A stretch of DNA of 64,000 nt. Source: Costus lasius (Eukaryota > Streptophyta > Magnoliopsida > Zingiberales > Costaceae). Position numbers and translations under genes: made by a program. The notes beneath the pieces were generated by a model. The model did not search any database and was not told the DNA's origin. It saw only the letters and a list, made by a program, of their open reading frames with translations. Every line of letters begins with the position of its first letter. Positions within the stretch are counted from its first letter, which is position 1. The stretch lies in the NCBI GenBank assembly GCA_027563935.2, contig CM050447.1, forward strand, positions 16,632,001 through 16,696,000, written 5' to 3'. Shown here one piece after another: positions 33,431-47,015 of the stretch.

Positions 33431-33920
33431 CTATTATATCATATTGCCCGATGTCCAAGCACTATAGCCCTTCAGCTCGTCTATTACATGGTCTATCCTT
33501 GATAGTAAGTAAGTGCAAAGGACACCTACATGTTTCATATGTTTACACTCTTTAGACATTTTCTCTTGACCTGTGATAATATATTCTTAGGATCACATTA
33601 ATAAAACCCTAAGCAGCTCTTGGGTTATTATAACAATAACAATATGCATTGAGTATAATTATAAAATTGTAATGCAAACTCCAGTGAAGCAGAAAGCAAA
33701 TTTTATTAATTCACTAATAGTACAAGTGGAGGTGACTGTTTTACATGATCACACAAACAGTAAACAGGAGCTCATCAAATTTAACATCCACACACCTTTA
33801 TATGGCTTTACAACAAAATATTATATCAGGAAATCAATATTAACTAATTAATTAATTAAGCTCCACCAGGCTCGAGTTGTTGTTGATTGCAGTGCTGCTG
33901 TATACAAAGTAGCCAACAAA

Positions 33921-36518
33921 TTAACCCTGGACGAGCAGTTTTGCCCTGGCGTGGCCGGCTTCAATCCGGTACTGCTCTCCTATGCCGATGTGCACCATGA
34001 GCAGCCACACGTGCGTCAGCAGCTCCCCGCCCTGGCTCAGCTGCTTCGCGTGCATCTCCGCGACGCAGTTGCCGGCGGCGTAGCACAGCATCTCCACCCA
34101 CACCGCGCTGATCACCTCCCATTTCTTCTCCAGCCTCTTCTTCTCGAACGCTTCATTTACCGCGCTGATCACCTCCCATTTCTTCTCGAACGCTTTATTT
34201 ATGTCTTGCGCCAGCTTGCAGGCGTCGAACAGCACAGACTTGCTCCGGTCCCCCTTCACATCTATCGGATTGATCGACGTGTCCACCTCTATCAGCTTCT
34301 CGCACGCCGCCTTCTCCTTTTCCTCCTTCAATTGCTTCGGAGAAATCAATTTCGGATCCTTCCTTTTCCTGATTTCCATCACCTTAGACCCGATGGCGCG
34401 AAGCCTGCCCTTCCACCCTATCGAATTAGCTGACGAGCCTTTTTCCACTACTAATTTCAGACCTTTATGTTCCACATTCCTCTTTACAGCTTCGCTTATG
34501 TCGGTGTTCCTGTAATTCAAAAATTTCTTGGTATCTGCGCAGGTGTCCTGGAATCGGAGCTTCCCGATCCCCGCTGGCAGCATTGACGGTTGAAAGACCA
34601 CCAGAAACATCATGTACTCGGATATGTGCCTGCTTATCTCGCGATGATTAGGCCGTGGCGGTGGCTCGGCCTTCACGTCTTGCGGGGTGGCAGAAGGCTG
34701 ATCCTTTTCCAAATCCTTGTCGGGATCGGCTGCGCTCCAAATCTTCCTCAACCTACCTATCGCATAAGAGAGTCCTTCCCAAATGATCTTTTTCGATTTC
34801 GCAAATCCGCTCACAATCATGAGCATCGCTTGGGAGATTCTTTTCCAGATGGTTGGGATATTTTTCTTTTCTTCCTGCTCCACAGTGGCCGCCGCGCCCT
34901 GCGTCTGGTCCTCGATGTAGCAGAGATGCGTGGCGATGTGCCACAGCAAGATGCTCTCGTCGAACTCTTTCTTCACGCTCCAATCGAGCTCGGTGTAGCC
35001 CTTCTCCCGCAGCACCCACTCACCTCTGCACGAACGCAATCGCTTGTAGTTGGTGGCTTCCACCTGCGCGCTCGCTTCCAACTGCGCGCTCGTGGCCTTG
35101 CTCTTCAGCTCATCGAAAATGAAATTCTTGAGGTCATCACTCACCGACTGTTTCTTGTGAAACCAGCCATCCCACGTTTCTCTCACCCGGACATTCCACT
35201 GGTTGTTCAACCAGATATAATCGGTATGCTTCAATCTTAGAAAATTTACAAATCTCTCCAACCTCGCCCGCTTGTAATCCCTGAGACAGAGACCGATGAG
35301 ATTGTACTGCATCATGGAATTCGACCACCTCCTCGTGGCGATTCCGCGGGGGACGAGTCCCCGAGTTTTGACAATCAAGCGGGCTAATTTCTTCGCCCCG
35401 GCAAATTCTTTGATCTTCGCAATCCACGGATGGGAAAGCCTGTCGATATGCTGCAGCGAGACGATGGTCCAGTCCGAGAAAACGAGCAGAAAAATGGCAA
35501 AGCCCTCGAGAGCCAGAGCAGCGACGAGCAGTATGTAGGTAATACGGATCTCGCCGGACTTGAAATCTTTCTTGTCAGCACGGTGGAAGAGGATAAGAGC
35601 GAGGGAGGCCATACCGAGCGAGAGGACACGCATCGTGCGGCCCTTGCCGTTGTGCACGTGAACGGCCTTCGTGTGGAGCATGTCGTGGAGGAGGGAGAGC
35701 TCGGTCTCCACGACCTGGAAGGCCTGCTTAGAGTTGCGCCGCAGGAAGAAATCCTGGCTCTCGATCCGGTCCTGGAAGCTGAGCATGAGGTTCACCGTGA
35801 GGCGCTTGAAGGTCTGGAAGAAGCTGTGCGCCCGGAAGACGATCTCTTCCTCGGCGATGTCCGCGACTTCACCCACAGGGAGGCGGCGCAACGGTTCCTT
35901 CTCCATCTTAATCTCCGATTTCAGGTTCGCGTTTTGGCGCGAGCGGTATTCTTGCATGAACTTGACGTAGTTGGGCCCGGGATCAGGCTCGGAAAGCATG
36001 GACTCCCTGAGTTGGTCCATGCTCGCCGACCGCAGCGACCACGTGCGCTCGCCGAACTTGAGAATCCCGGCCGCGAAGACAACGATGGCGGCCTGCCACA
36101 GGTGCGGGCTCGGGAGCGACTCGAGGAATATAAAGATGGCGAAGGAGACCTGCAATATCAGCCCCAGCAGGTGACGCAACCACAGCTGGTTGTCCTCTAG
36201 GGAGTAGGAGGTGATGGTGTCCGGGCCACCGAGGTGGAGTAGAAGGAAGGGCGCCCAGAAGGCGGCGAGGTCGCCGGTGGTCTTATTCTCCAAAGCCTGG
36301 TTCTGTTGGTTGAGGAGGTTGCCAAGGGCCAAGGTGGCGATGTAGTCGGCGCCGAGGTAGGAGGACCAGAGCAGGAGGCTGAGCAGGTAGTTGGCGCGGC
36401 GCTGGCGAAAGAGGGAGAAGACGATGAGGAGGATCTGCAGGAGGAGGCTGACGAGTACCAGAATGGAAACTTCGTGATCGCTCCATGCTTTTCTGAATTT
36501 GATCGGGATGATCTCCAT
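33921..36518 (-). CDS. DUF4220-DUF594 family membrane protein, gene 3 (865 aa, intact)
   Basis: Single-exon frame from ATG 36518, the copy-B counterpart of gene 1, with the same membrane segments, [12 protein letters not shown] motif and DUF594 tail. Differences: it lacks a few residues near position 190 (QEYRSR instead of QFSQQYRSR), has a divergent block around residues 563-575 after the IWKRISQAM motif, and carries an in-frame 57-bp repeat (starts at 34102 and 34159). That repeat doubles KKWEVISAV just before DUF594, a net gain of 15 residues. Function is unknown; membrane location is inferred from hydrophobicity. A TATA-like element lies 43 bases upstream. Both intact paralogues are divergent enough to be separate loci, not an assembly artefact. 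Confidence 0.9.
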   Translation of the reverse strand: MEIIPIKFRKAWSDHEVSILVLVSLLLQILLIVFSLFRQRRANYLLSLLLWSSYLGADYIATLALGNLLNQQNQALENKTTGDLAAFWAPFLLLHLGGPDTITSYSLEDNQLWLRHLLGLILQVSFAIFIFLESLPSPHLWQAAIVVFAAGILKFGERTWSLRSASMDQLRESMLSEPDPGPNYVKFMQEYRSRQNANLKSEIKMEKEPLRRLPVGEVADIAEEEIVFRAHSFFQTFKRLTVNLMLSFQDRIESQDFFLRRNSKQAFQVVETELSLLHDMLHTKAVHVHNGKGRTMRVLSLGMASLALILFHRADKKDFKSGEIRITYILLVAALALEGFAIFLLVFSDWTIVSLQHIDRLSHPWIAKIKEFAGAKKLARLIVKTRGLVPRGIATRRWSNSMMQYNLIGLCLRDYKRARLERFVNFLRLKHTDYIWLNNQWNVRVRETWDGWFHKKQSVSDDLKNFIFDELKSKATSAQLEASAQVEATNYKRLRSCRGEWVLREKGYTELDWSVKKEFDESILLWHIATHLCYIEDQTQGAAATVEQEEKKNIPTIWKRISQAMLMIVSGFAKSKKIIWEGLSYAIGRLRKIWSAADPDKDLEKDQPSATPQDVKAEPPPRPNHREISRHISEYMMFLVVFQPSMLPAGIGKLRFQDTCADTKKFLNYRNTDISEAVKRNVEHKGLKLVVEKGSSANSIGWKGRLRAIGSKVMEIRKRKDPKLISPKQLKEEKEKAACEKLIEVDTSINPIDVKGDRSKSVLFDACKLAQDINKAFEKKWEVISAVNEAFEKKRLEKKWEVISAVWVEMLCYAAGNCVAEMHAKQLSQGGELLTHVWLLMVHIGIGEQYRIEAGHARAKLLVQG

Positions 36519-39034
36519 CTGCAGCTATGCTTGAAAGTAGAAGCACAATACTCAGCTCAACTTATAGTGTGCATGGCAGATGGCTGCCCCTCATGGTTAA
36601 TCACCTGTTTAGTGTGAGTTAAATCATGTTTTAGTTTTTCCGAAAATTATAATTCATTTTATTTAAAAAATACTGTTTTTAAAATTCATGCTACAAAATC
36701 CAAAAATCCTAAACAAAACCATTGAAAAAGGAAATTCAGGATTGATGCTGCATTTTTTTGTGAGGGAAACGATTACGCTGCCTTTCCCTTTTGTTTCTTT
36801 TCATGTACACGTGGCCGGCCATCGAGTCCTTAAGATTATTATACTTAGTTCACCGATCCAAGTTCGAATCTGAGCTACTTGGGCCACACCTACTGCAAAT
36901 TCCACAAAAGAAAAAGAAAAAAAAAAAAAATATATCCAAGACTCAGGCTCCACAAATTTCTTGCAATAGCAAGAGGGAATGTTTTCGGGTACGCAATCAC
37001 CGAGTGCCGATAATGATGCGGCAGCAGAATTTGGTTCCCCAGTTTGCTTCCTGTTTCAAGATTAGTATAAGAATCCGCCGTACAGCAAAACATGCAATTA
37101 AAGCAAAAGCTTTTATGCTATTAAAAGAAAAGAATCGTCGGACATCGACAAGTTCTACCTTTGCTTGTATCTTCTCATCAAAAGATTCTCAATCGTTTTG
37201 ACCTTAACCTTACCTCGATTGCTACTTGTCACCATTTGGTGGCGCACACTGCATTTTCTAGTATGTCTGAAATTATTTTTCTCTTTTTCCTGATATAGAA
37301 TTAATTTAAACTATACCAACGGGTAAATATAACAATATCTAATAATTTTTATTTTAATCAATTATTTTATTATCATTACTGTATGGAACAAAGTCAATTT
37401 TTTTTAGTTTAGTAATTTTACATGAATTATTTTCAAATGTATATTGATGGAATATGAGGATATGAAATTAGAATTAGAATTATCAAGAATCAAACATCCA
37501 CTAGAAAAACTATGTAATTATTAAACATTTGGAATTTGATTATCACAAGCTGTTGTTTTACGGGCAAAGAACTGACAGGTGATTTCTTGATGTTATTTAC
37601 TAACTTCAATCATATTCGTCGATACTAAAACAACAAAAAATTGATAGGTGATTTCTTGATGCTGTTCACTAACTTCGATCATATTCGTCGATACATTTAG
37701 TGGGAGATTGCTCATGAGTACGTTACATAAAAAAATAGTTTGTGGACCAGTAATGTCACCCAAGTTCAGAGTACGAATTTGATTTGGTCCATCTTTATCA
37801 GGATGGACTGAATCTCTTTGAAACATCTTCTTTTGCACCGACTTCTGATAAACTAGAAAAAATTTATACTCCAACACGTTAGTTAGAGTATACTCCAGTG
37901 TATGTATTGGGAGGTTATGGAAAAAATTTATGCGTAACATTTCTTTCGTTAATTCATTGTTCTAGCTCGGATCATCACCTCACCGAATCGAGCCATGCAG
38001 TCAAACCATAGAGCTAGTTCATTGTTCTATCTTGCTTAATTGATCAAGCAGTTATCACTCAAGTGGGGCGAATATATTCCCTTTTAGTTTCATCATCAAA
38101 GAAAGTGATGGTCATTCTAACAGTGCAATTAAAGCAAACCGCTATGCTTTAATTCTGATAAATATAACCACCTAATAACTTTAAAATCAAGAACATTAAA
38201 AACAGCAGTAAAAAGCATTATCAATCTAATTCTATCATAAACTTGAGCAAATAATGCGTGATAAAATACGTTCATCACCAAGTTACAGTGAAGTTATCGA
38301 CAACACTGGCAAAATCCAATCAAACAATTGAAATTTGTAAGATTGAGAAGATACTAAATGGAATAAAAAAACGACGATACTCATAATATTCACGCTTTTT
38401 AATTGCAGTGGTCAAAAGAAAACGACCAAGCATAAATTCCTATTCAGAGCATTCATTAATGACCTTTATTTATAAAGACCATACAAGGGACTAGTAGAGC
38501 TCGAACTTTGATCTAGTAGACATTCCGGTATTTAGATACAAACTATTTGATTCTCTACTTAAATCCTACAAACTTATTTTATACATTTGGTCACGATTTA
38601 TTAACAATCTAACCAAACACGACCTGGGCCAATGGCTTCCTTATTATGCTTACTTTTGTTGCAAGCTTGCATCATCATTAAGGTACAGATTATCCAGCAT
38701 AAAATTCACTTCTAAGCTTACCTTTGCTAAAAACAATCACTGACTGATGCGTAATCGACAAAAATGATTCACATTCTAAGATACCCATCGTCTGATGATG
38801 AAACAAGAAAATTTCACTGACAACGGATGACAGTTTATCCTTGGTAGTTGATTTACTGGATCACATTGGTGTGCTATCCTAATCGGTACATGAATGCAAA
38901 TGATGGAATCTACTAGGCAAAAACATCATAATAAGTAATGCTGACTACTGACCACGAAATGAATCACATTGTCAAATTAGATGAACCAAGTTCAGAAAAC
39001 AAACTACGGCGGTCTCCATCTCAGTGTAACCAAC
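36519..39034. other. Intergenic region upstream of DUF594 gene 3
   Basis: Copy-B equivalent of 15084-17569. A putative TATA box is at 36561-36567. A segment containing GATAGGTGATTTCTTGATG is partly duplicated near 37,580-37,700 relative to copy A. No gene is seen. Confidence 0.55.
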
Positions 39035-39039
39035 AAAGA

Positions 39040-39300
39040 TGTTAAAAATAGTAAACACAGACTCTATATCGTGCGTATGTGTGATATAGGGGTTAAGGTA
39101 TCGTGAGTTAAGAATTAGTGGTGTCGAGGATTAATATTTTTAATTTTTAGCATAGACTAGGTATTTTATTTCTCTATAAACATATACTTTGTTTATTTTA
39201 TTATAGCAGCATTTTTAATACAAGAGTTTCATTCTCTCCCGGTCTTTGTGTGTTGTGTACTCTCTCTCGTCATCATGCTTCTACCATGTTGCAGCCAACA
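39040..39300. mobile_element. Solo LTR, 261 bp, copia-like (copy B)
   Basis: Same element as 17575-17835, with the AAAGA duplication preserved at 39035-39039 and 39301-39305. It predates the segmental duplication. Confidence 0.75.
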
Positions 39301-39595
39301 AAAGATACAGTAAATGACATCAAAAAAAACCCTAAAAGAGAGAAGTTCCCTTCCCTTTCTTGTCTCCGGCAATCTCAAAATGCTTGCATCTCTGCCAAGA
39401 GCATGAAAATGATATTAATTAAAGAAAAATTGAGGAAAAGAAGCAGTCAATAACAGAGCAGTACTTTTATAGGATGCTGTGAATAATGCTTGCAACTCTG
39501 GCATTGAAGCTTTAAGACAATCTTCATGGTTGTTTTTGCCTGACAGTTGAAAAACTAATCTCGGGTGTTCACAATATATCGGACTTCCTTGAGGG

Positions 39596-40065
39596 TGTCC
39601 GTCATAGCCCACGTCAAGTTCCTTAGAAGGAACTGAGTCTTAATCTCAGTTTCAAGCTCTTCCCAAGAGAACTTACGGGCTGGATCAGTCCCGAATAAGT
39701 TAAGTATGGCCTGAGTCCGCTACCATAATTTTGCGTCTCTAGAAGGATACGCGATTCAAGCTTGGGCTTACTCCTCCTAGGGGATCTAAGCATCTTGGAG
39801 ACATTTTTTTATATCCCAAAGAAAGTTCTCAACTTCCGTAGGGACATGCACCCTTGGGAAGGGGGCAGGTTGCGGGATGCATTGTCACATGATGATCCCT
39901 TGGCCGAGGTCGGCCGTAGTCGGTGCTATTGAAGTCGCCGTAGCGTACTTTAGCAACGCGACTTTCGCCTAGCATGCCTCTAGCTCCTCGGTGAGTCGAG
40001 TCACCTGAGCTATGAGGCACTCGTTGAAGACGAGAAGTGTGGAGATGATCTCCACTGAGGTGCAA
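39596..40065 (-). pseudogene. Degenerate gag fragment (copy B)
   Basis: Copy of 18130-18599 with the same gag-like blocks and the same in-frame stop upstream of VHVPTEVENF. Confidence 0.5.
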
Positions 40066-40086
40066 GCCCCAAAGCCCTGTCTTCGA

Positions 40087-40557
40087 CTAAGTCCTCAAGG
40101 GACGATAGTCTGCTGTCCATCGAATGTGAAACTGTGAAAGAGTGAGGATGTGTTCGATATTACCCAAGAGGAAAGACAGATGGCCTGGATCATCCTCAAG
40201 TATAGGAACAGCCTTTACTTCCAATGAACTCAGGAATTCCAGTGTGGTGCCAATGTAAGTGGGTGAGAATAGCTGCTGAAATTGCTCCCACCCTATGGCT
40301 GCATACATCAAATCAGCGACTCCTAGCATCCCTAGCATCTGTAGTGTGGTTCGGTCAAGATACCTCGTATTGAGCACGCAGCGTTGACGCAGTATCTGAT
40401 ACCGTGCCTCTTGCGCGGCGTTCCGGAAGATAATCCCGAACTCGTTCAGGGGAGATACGTATGTCTGTGGTCGGCTGGAGGATCTGGTTGGAAGTGCTCA
40501 CAGAACGGAGGCAGCGAAGTGAAGTCCTCGGAGATCAGACGACACAAAAATCTGGTG
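40087..40557 (-). pseudogene. Athila ORF1-like fragment (copy B)
   Basis: Copy of 18621-19090. The open part is slightly longer here (starts LNTRYLDRTTLQMLG) and keeps SPTYIGTTLEFLSSLEV. Confidence 0.5.
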
Positions 40558-41068
40558 TGAAATAGATGAGAAGAGCTTGATCGGAGTGTTAGGATTCTTA
40601 GACAGAACTTAAGAGACCGCTTTCGAGTGGTAAGATGGGGAGAAGGCGGTGCAATCAGTCGATCTCGTCGAGATCGGGAGGCGGCGGCAATCGGCTGAAA
40701 AATCCTTGAGATCTGGTGAGGTGAAAATCTGGAACCGATCGGGAAAGAATCTTGTGCGGATGAAAGGGAAACCCTGATCAGATTGTTGAAGACCTCCTTC
40801 TCGTGTTCAAAAGACAGGCGGACGACGCGATCGCACGGAAGAAGCTCCGAAAACTGGCGGTATGAAAAATTCGGGATGAGATCTTGGTGAGAAGATGGAA
40901 CCTATTCAGATCTTGGGGGAAACGTAGATCGATGTGGGAGAAGTCACCTTCATTTGCTAAGGAGGTGAGAAGGCGGCGTGATCGGGAGTATTTCGTCCAC
41001 ACAGGAGGCGGCGGCGGAAGAGTCGCGTGTGGTGCCCTAGCGTCGGGTCAGCAAAAGTTGGAATTCCA

Positions 41069-41364
41069 GTGAACCCGCCCGGGTTCACTCGCCCGTGATG
41101 TTTACTGTGGTCGGGCTGAAGCAACAGAAACACGGGTGAACCCGCTGGGGTTCACCGACCCGTGAAGCGCTCTGGAAATTTTCTGGTCTTTTGAGAGATG
41201 GTGAACCCCGTGGGGTTCACCTGCCTGTGAAGCTCACTGGATGGTTTCCGTGCAGATAGAATACTGGTGAACCCCTTGGGGTTCACCTGCCCGTGATATC
41301 CTCTCGTCACAAAGCCTGGGCGCACTGGTACAGTACACATCACGGTGAACCCCATGGGGTTCAC
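41069..41364. repeat. Array of five palindromes (copy B)
   Basis: All five GTGAACCC...GGGTTCAC palindromes of copy A are retained without arm changes, although flanking bases differ at several positions. Confidence 0.9.
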
Positions 41365-43224
41365 CAAGTCGGGATTTGCACTGATGGACTTGAAAAAATC
41401 TGAAAAAATTCCCATGCGCTACATCTTCCTCCTACAGCATAAAGAGACATCAAATTAGTAGCAATCCCCACTAGAAAATAAAAAAAAATTAAATGAGAAA
41501 GATATTAACAGTCTAAAACACTAACTAATAGCAAGAAGAAATTATGCGTAAAAACTAACATCAATCAAAAACTTGGGTTGCCTCCCAAGAGCACTAGTTT
41601 AGGGTCGGTAGCTCGACTATAAGAGTGTTATTCATAAATCAGAATGAAGATGAAATTACCAAGTGGTTCATACCTTGAAGGGTCAGAAAATAATTTCAAG
41701 CTTATTTTACCTTCATTAGTTACCTTGGTTGTTTCCTTATGTACATTTTCAAATTGTACCTTCCTTAAGTTGACTAGTTCAGTTGAATCAAAGAGTTTCA
41801 CAAAAGCTTCAGCTTCTTCATTATCCTTCACCTCATCTTCAGCTGCAAAATAGATTTTTATAGGATCCACAAACAATTCACTAATCACTTCTTGGTTAAC
41901 CACTTCCTTAACAACATCAACCTTATGACAAGACCCTACAAAATAAGATATATCCTCAAGTGGTTTCTCATCTTCTATCTCCTCTTTTGATTGTTCAGGT
42001 TGAAGTGTCTTAGGAGATTTAATCTCAGTGTCATGTGCAGGCATCCTAGGCTCCTCAAGTTGTTTGCCGCTCTGAGTGGAGATTGCATTGCAATACTCCC
42101 TCGGGTTAACTTCTGGTTGGGATGGAAGCTTGCCTGGTGCTCTGGAAGACGAGCTAGCTTGCTGGGCTAGCTGACTCTCTAGCATTTTATTGTGTGTCTC
42201 CAGGGAGTCCATCCTTGTCATCATAAGTTTCATCATGTCTGCAAGTCCTTCAAGTTGCTTGCTCAAATTTGAATCATTATTCGGCATTGGCTGTGGTGGT
42301 GGTGCATTGAAGTTCCTAGCCTGAAATCCTGGTGGTCTGAAATTGCTCTGTTGTGGTTGCCTGAAGTTTCCTTGTGGGGGCTGGGTTTGCTGTGGTGGAA
42401 CTTGTCCAGGTTGAATTGGTTGAGTTGTCCGATAAGAGAAATTAGGGTGGTTGCGCCACCCTAGATTGAATGTGCTGGAGTATGGGTTGTTATTGGGATT
42501 GAAGTTTCCAACAACATTCAATTGCCAAGAGTAAACTGCAGTCATCTGTCCATCTCCCGCTTGACAATCTGCCCCTGCATGACCTACAACTCCACAGACC
42601 TCACAAGAAATTGAGTTAATATCCATAGAATTTACAAACCAAGAATCAAGTTTTCTAGTCAAATTATCTACCTTAGCCGTGAGAACAGTCAGAGAGTCTA
42701 GGTCATACTTACCTGACTTCTTGGTAGTAGAAGTACCTCTCTCAGATGTCCATTGGTGATGGTTAATCGTCATGTCCTCGAGAAGGTTCATTGCATCCTC
42801 AACTCTCCTATTCATCAAGGCACCTCCTGCTGCAGCGTCCACTGTAAGTCTTGTGTTGTAATCCAAACCGCTGTAGAATGTTTGGATCAGAACCCAAGTC
42901 TCAACTTCGTGGTGTGGACACATCCTTTGGAGCTCTTTAAACCTCTCCCAAGCTTCATATAGAGACTCTCAATCTTTTTGCATGAAACTCGTTATTTGAT
43001 TTCGCAATTGAATTGTCTTTGATGGAGGGAAGTACTTGGAGAGAAAGGCTTGAGAAAGCTCTGCCCATGTTCTTATCGAAGCAGCAGGTAGTGTGTGCAG
43101 CCAAGCTCTCGCTCTGTCTCTCAAGGAGAAGGGAAATAGTCGCAACCTGATAACATCAGCAGACACACCGTTAATTTTCAATATATCGCAATATTCCAGA
43201 AAAATAGACAGGTGCATGTTGGGG

Positions 43225-44997
43225 TAGAGGTGGTCATGGGCCGTGCTCGGGCCGGCCCGGGCCCGGGCCCGCCTCGGCTTGATTCCTGGCGGGCTGTGCC
43301 TAGCACGACCCGTTTCTAATCGTGGCGTGCCTGGCACGGCACGACAGCAAAAATCTTGGGCCCGGCACGGCCCGCGGCACGTTTGGCCTGGCACGGCCTA
43401 GGCACGGCTTCGGCCATTGCGTAGTGAAGTCGGCCCGATGGCCGGATTCGGCCGGACAGGCCGTGCCTGACCCGGCCCGAATGTGGCCCACGGGCTGAGT
43501 TTGGCCCACAGGCCGACTTTGGTCCGCTTCATTAAAATAAATTTAAAAAATAATTAAAATATTAATTAATTAAATTATATAATTTTAATTTTAATATATT
43601 TTATTAAATTAATATTAATTTATTTATTAACAACACTAACAACACATGACTAAAGTTAAAACCAACTCGATTAAATTTCATATTCATAAATTATACATTT
43701 AAGCTTAAATTAATTGTCGACATAATGGGCATAAACAATTGACTCGTAGCCAGCGACGCAAGCAGCTACTATGAAAGATGTGCGAGCATTGTGTTAAGCA
43801 TAATTGCTCTCCGTGCTCCATCTTCTCTATGCATATTGCGCACTCTATGTTTTCAACTTCCGTCTTCAATAATAAAAAACTCAAGTGACTCTTGTGCTTG
43901 GTTTGTTTCGATATATTGCTCTGGCTCATCGTTGATATTATCACTGTCCTCCTCACTATCACTTATTTCAAAGTCCTCAACCTCTATCTCAATCTCAACT
44001 CCAGAAGGGGAGGGAGAAGCCAAAAATTCTTGTCTTGCATGATCAGATAAGTGGATAAAGTGTTCTTCAAACCTGAATACATCAATTCGTATAATTTGAC
44101 TAACACGTTCGATAATACTTAAAATAGTGATTCTCCATTGATCAGCATTGAAGAAATTTAAGGTAGATGTAAGAAAGATTGAATGTTGAGAATTTGACAT
44201 AATGATAATTATCTTTACTCTTCTATTATCTGTCATTTTTTTCTATGCCTCGTGCTCACCACGTGATAATTATATTATAAAAGTAAATTAATTTAATACT
44301 TACTTGATCTTCTCCACGTCTAGTCACGTGGTGAGCACAAGGCATAGAGAAAAACGACTAGTCTAGACCGAGAGAGCATTGAATTCTTGATGGATAGAAA
44401 GAAGCTTAAGTTTGAGTTCAATTAAGAAACTAATTGTAACTCAAGATTTAGAAAAGAGATTAAGAGAGTATTAAGAGAGAATGATAAATTATTCCAAAGC
44501 TAGTTGGAAACTTGTGTGAAGAAATGAGAGGGTTGAGGGGTCAATTTATAGGGATGAATTGAGTGTATAATTACATATTTATACCCTATTTTTAATTATT
44601 AAAAGGGGCTAAAATGGTAATTTTATACCATAAAGACAATTATATCCCTAATTTTTAAAATTTTTATAATTGTTATGAGGGCATTTAGGTAAAAATGCAT
44701 GTTCATTCACGTGTCGTGCCGTGCCTGGCCCGGCCCCACGTCCGTGTCGTGCCTGGCCCGTCCCGCGTGCCGTGCCTGGCCCGTCCCGCGTGCCATGCCT
44801 GGCCCGGGTCCATGTCGTGCTTGGCCCGGCCCATGTGCCGTGCCTAGCCCGGCACGCCTGTGGGCCGTGCCCGGCCCGGCCCACGGGCCACGAACCCTCA
44901 GCCCAGCCCGACCCGAGCCGGGCCACGGGCCGCCCGTGGCCCGTTGACTTGGTCAACGGGCCGTGCGGGCCGCGGCCCGGCCCGTTGGCCACCTCTA
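43225..44997. mobile_element. hAT element carrying a RING-H2 gene, 1773 bp (copy B)
   Basis: Same termini and TGTTGGGG duplication (43217-43224 and 44998-45005). It is 86 bp shorter than copy A, mainly through loss of repeat units in the GC-rich right subterminal zone. Confidence 0.88.
43705..44236 (-). pseudogene. RING-H2 E3-ligase-like gene inside the hAT element (copy B)
   Basis: The acidic frame is 127 residues (43853-44236) and the RING frame 85 residues (43705-43962). They overlap by ~110 bases in different frames. All eight zinc ligands are present. Relative to copy A, the acidic frame has two amino-acid changes and lacks the TAA. The downstream frame is unchanged at protein level. 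One frameshift is all that separates this copy from a single reading frame, so it may be recently active or spliced. Confidence 0.6.
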
Positions 44998-45516
44998 TGT
45001 TGGGGTCCTTAAGAGGAGAACCACCAAATTGGTTTTGTTGCACCATAGAAAGAAGAGCAGATTTTATTTCGAAGTTATTGGCCTCAACAGCGGGCCTAGC
45101 ATTTCCTAATTGAAAACCATAAGTGCAAGGAGTCGAGCAATCTTTCAATGTCCTATTGTTATAGTTGCTCCCCATTGGTTGTTGTACTCGATCATTGTTC
45201 ACGTCAAGCTGAATGTGCTCCATCTGATTTTCTCCATCTGGATGGTTCATGACTTCTTTCTTCAAAATTTGAATTTGCTTCCTTCTTATCCTAAAGGTGC
45301 GATCGATCTCTAGATCAATGTCAAAGAATGTACCTGCCCTAGAACTTCTTTGCATAAAACGATCAGTCAAGATTATAAAGTTCTAAGACAACGTGTAAAT
45401 AAAGAGAAAAAAAAAATAACAATGTTGTAAAGAAAAACTAACCTAAAGCCAAGTCTACCAATTCTCAGAAATATACTAATATCAACCGTTGTTCCCCAGC
45501 AACGGTGCCAAAAACT

Positions 45517-47015
45517 TGACATGACCGCAAGTGCAGGGTTATGTCGAAGTAATATAAAAGATGTCGAATCCCACAGGGAACAAGGTTGAGTACCAGAAAA
45601 TCCGAGTCCTAATAGCTAGGCGAATCGAAATTGGGTTTTGAAGACAAAAATCGAAAACAAGCAATTACAACTACGTTGGTAGAGGTCAAATATGAGAGAG
45701 ATATCAGGGCTACGGTTTTCACCACAATGATAATCTTAATCGCACAAGAAAGATATTAATTATTTGGTTTATTGGTTTTGCACAAGGAGTCTAGCCCTTG
45801 GGTACAAGGTGCCCCCTCTCGAGTGTACACCCCGGTGTTCGTCTTAGACCGACCTCCTACTCTCGCGGTGGATCGTTCTAAGATGAACCCAATGAGTTCT
45901 ATGGTAGACTATGAAATCCTCGAGCGAAGACCAAGCACTCTCGTGTCGAGGTCTCGCAAGTTTTATTAAGAAATTCCACCCTTACGATCCTTCTCTCGAT
46001 ATGAATCGTAACGGCTAACACGTGAAAATACTCGGCCAAGGTAAAATCACAAAATAAATACGTCAAAGTAAAATATGCTCACAATTCATTCCAAATAACG
46101 AAAATGGATACAAAGTTTGCGATCAAAATCATCAAAGGGCTTCAACCAAGCCCCGAAATAGGGTTTACACTACAATCATTATTGAAACGCTCAAAATCTC
46201 TCTTTTAATGAAAGGGAAAGTACAAAGAAACGAATCTAAGAGGAAGGAGACGATGAACCGAAGGAATCCTGAAGAAATCGTGATGATCTTGTGTCTCAAT
46301 CTCCAAAAATCTCCAAAAATTGCCTCATCGTCGTGTTCTTCCACCTGCACCGCTTCCTTGCGTGATTTCTCGATAATTAGGGCAAGAAAATTAGGGCTTT
46401 CATATCCCATGCGTTCGCCTCTGAAAGAGCTTTCTATAGACACCTCACTTGCCAAATTCGGACTCCGAATGAGTGAGAAATCGTTGAAAAACCGAGTCAA
46501 GGTCGGACTCGCGCGTGCCCTGGGTTAGAATCACGGTGAACCCCGCTGGGTTCACCTGGCCGTGATTCATTCTGAGAGTTCGGGTGAAAGAAGCGCGATG
46601 AACCCCGCCGGGGTCACCTGGCCATGCTTTTCTCTGGACAATTTTTAGCCAAAGGGAATCCTAGTGAACCCCGCTGGGGTTCACCCGGCCGTGATGCTTT
46701 CTGTGAGTTTCACTGGCTGGCGACTGGGATGGTGAACCCCGTGGGGTTCACCTAGCCGTGATTCTCAGGTAAACTCTAAATGAGCTCCAATTTGATGGGC
46801 GGCTTCGTTTTCACACGAGAAATCGTCTCATGGCCTCAGAATCTTCAAAATATGTCGAAAAAGGGTGTTTTTACCTGAAATTGCATAAAGTACCAAAAAG
46901 TGAAGATTCCGAAGATATGAAGGAAATAAGGCTATAATGAGTATAAAAGTGTTAAAATAAGCCTAGATTTGACATGAAATACAACGGAAAAATACTACCA
47001 AAATGCACTGCATCA
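45517..47015 (-). mobile_element. 5' LTR of the gag-only gypsy element (copy B)
   Basis: Copy of 24133-25632, with primer site at 45493-45510 and palindrome array at 46536-46751. Confidence 0.65.
46536..46751. repeat. Array of four palindromes inside the LTR (copy B)
   Basis: Same four units as copy A. The first reads GTGAACCCCGCTGGGTTCAC here instead of ...GCAGGG..., again a change at the centre and not in the outer arms. Confidence 0.85.

Larger units (their letters stand above)
41628..45370 (-). pseudogene. gag of the gag-only gypsy element, split by hAT (copy B)
   Basis: Same structure as 20161-23989: N-terminal part 45006-45370, remainder 41628-43224, and zinc knuckle retained. Copy B also has a premature TGA at about 42969-42971 in the capsid region, where copy A is open. 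That separates 431- and ~75-codon parts. Confidence 0.8.
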
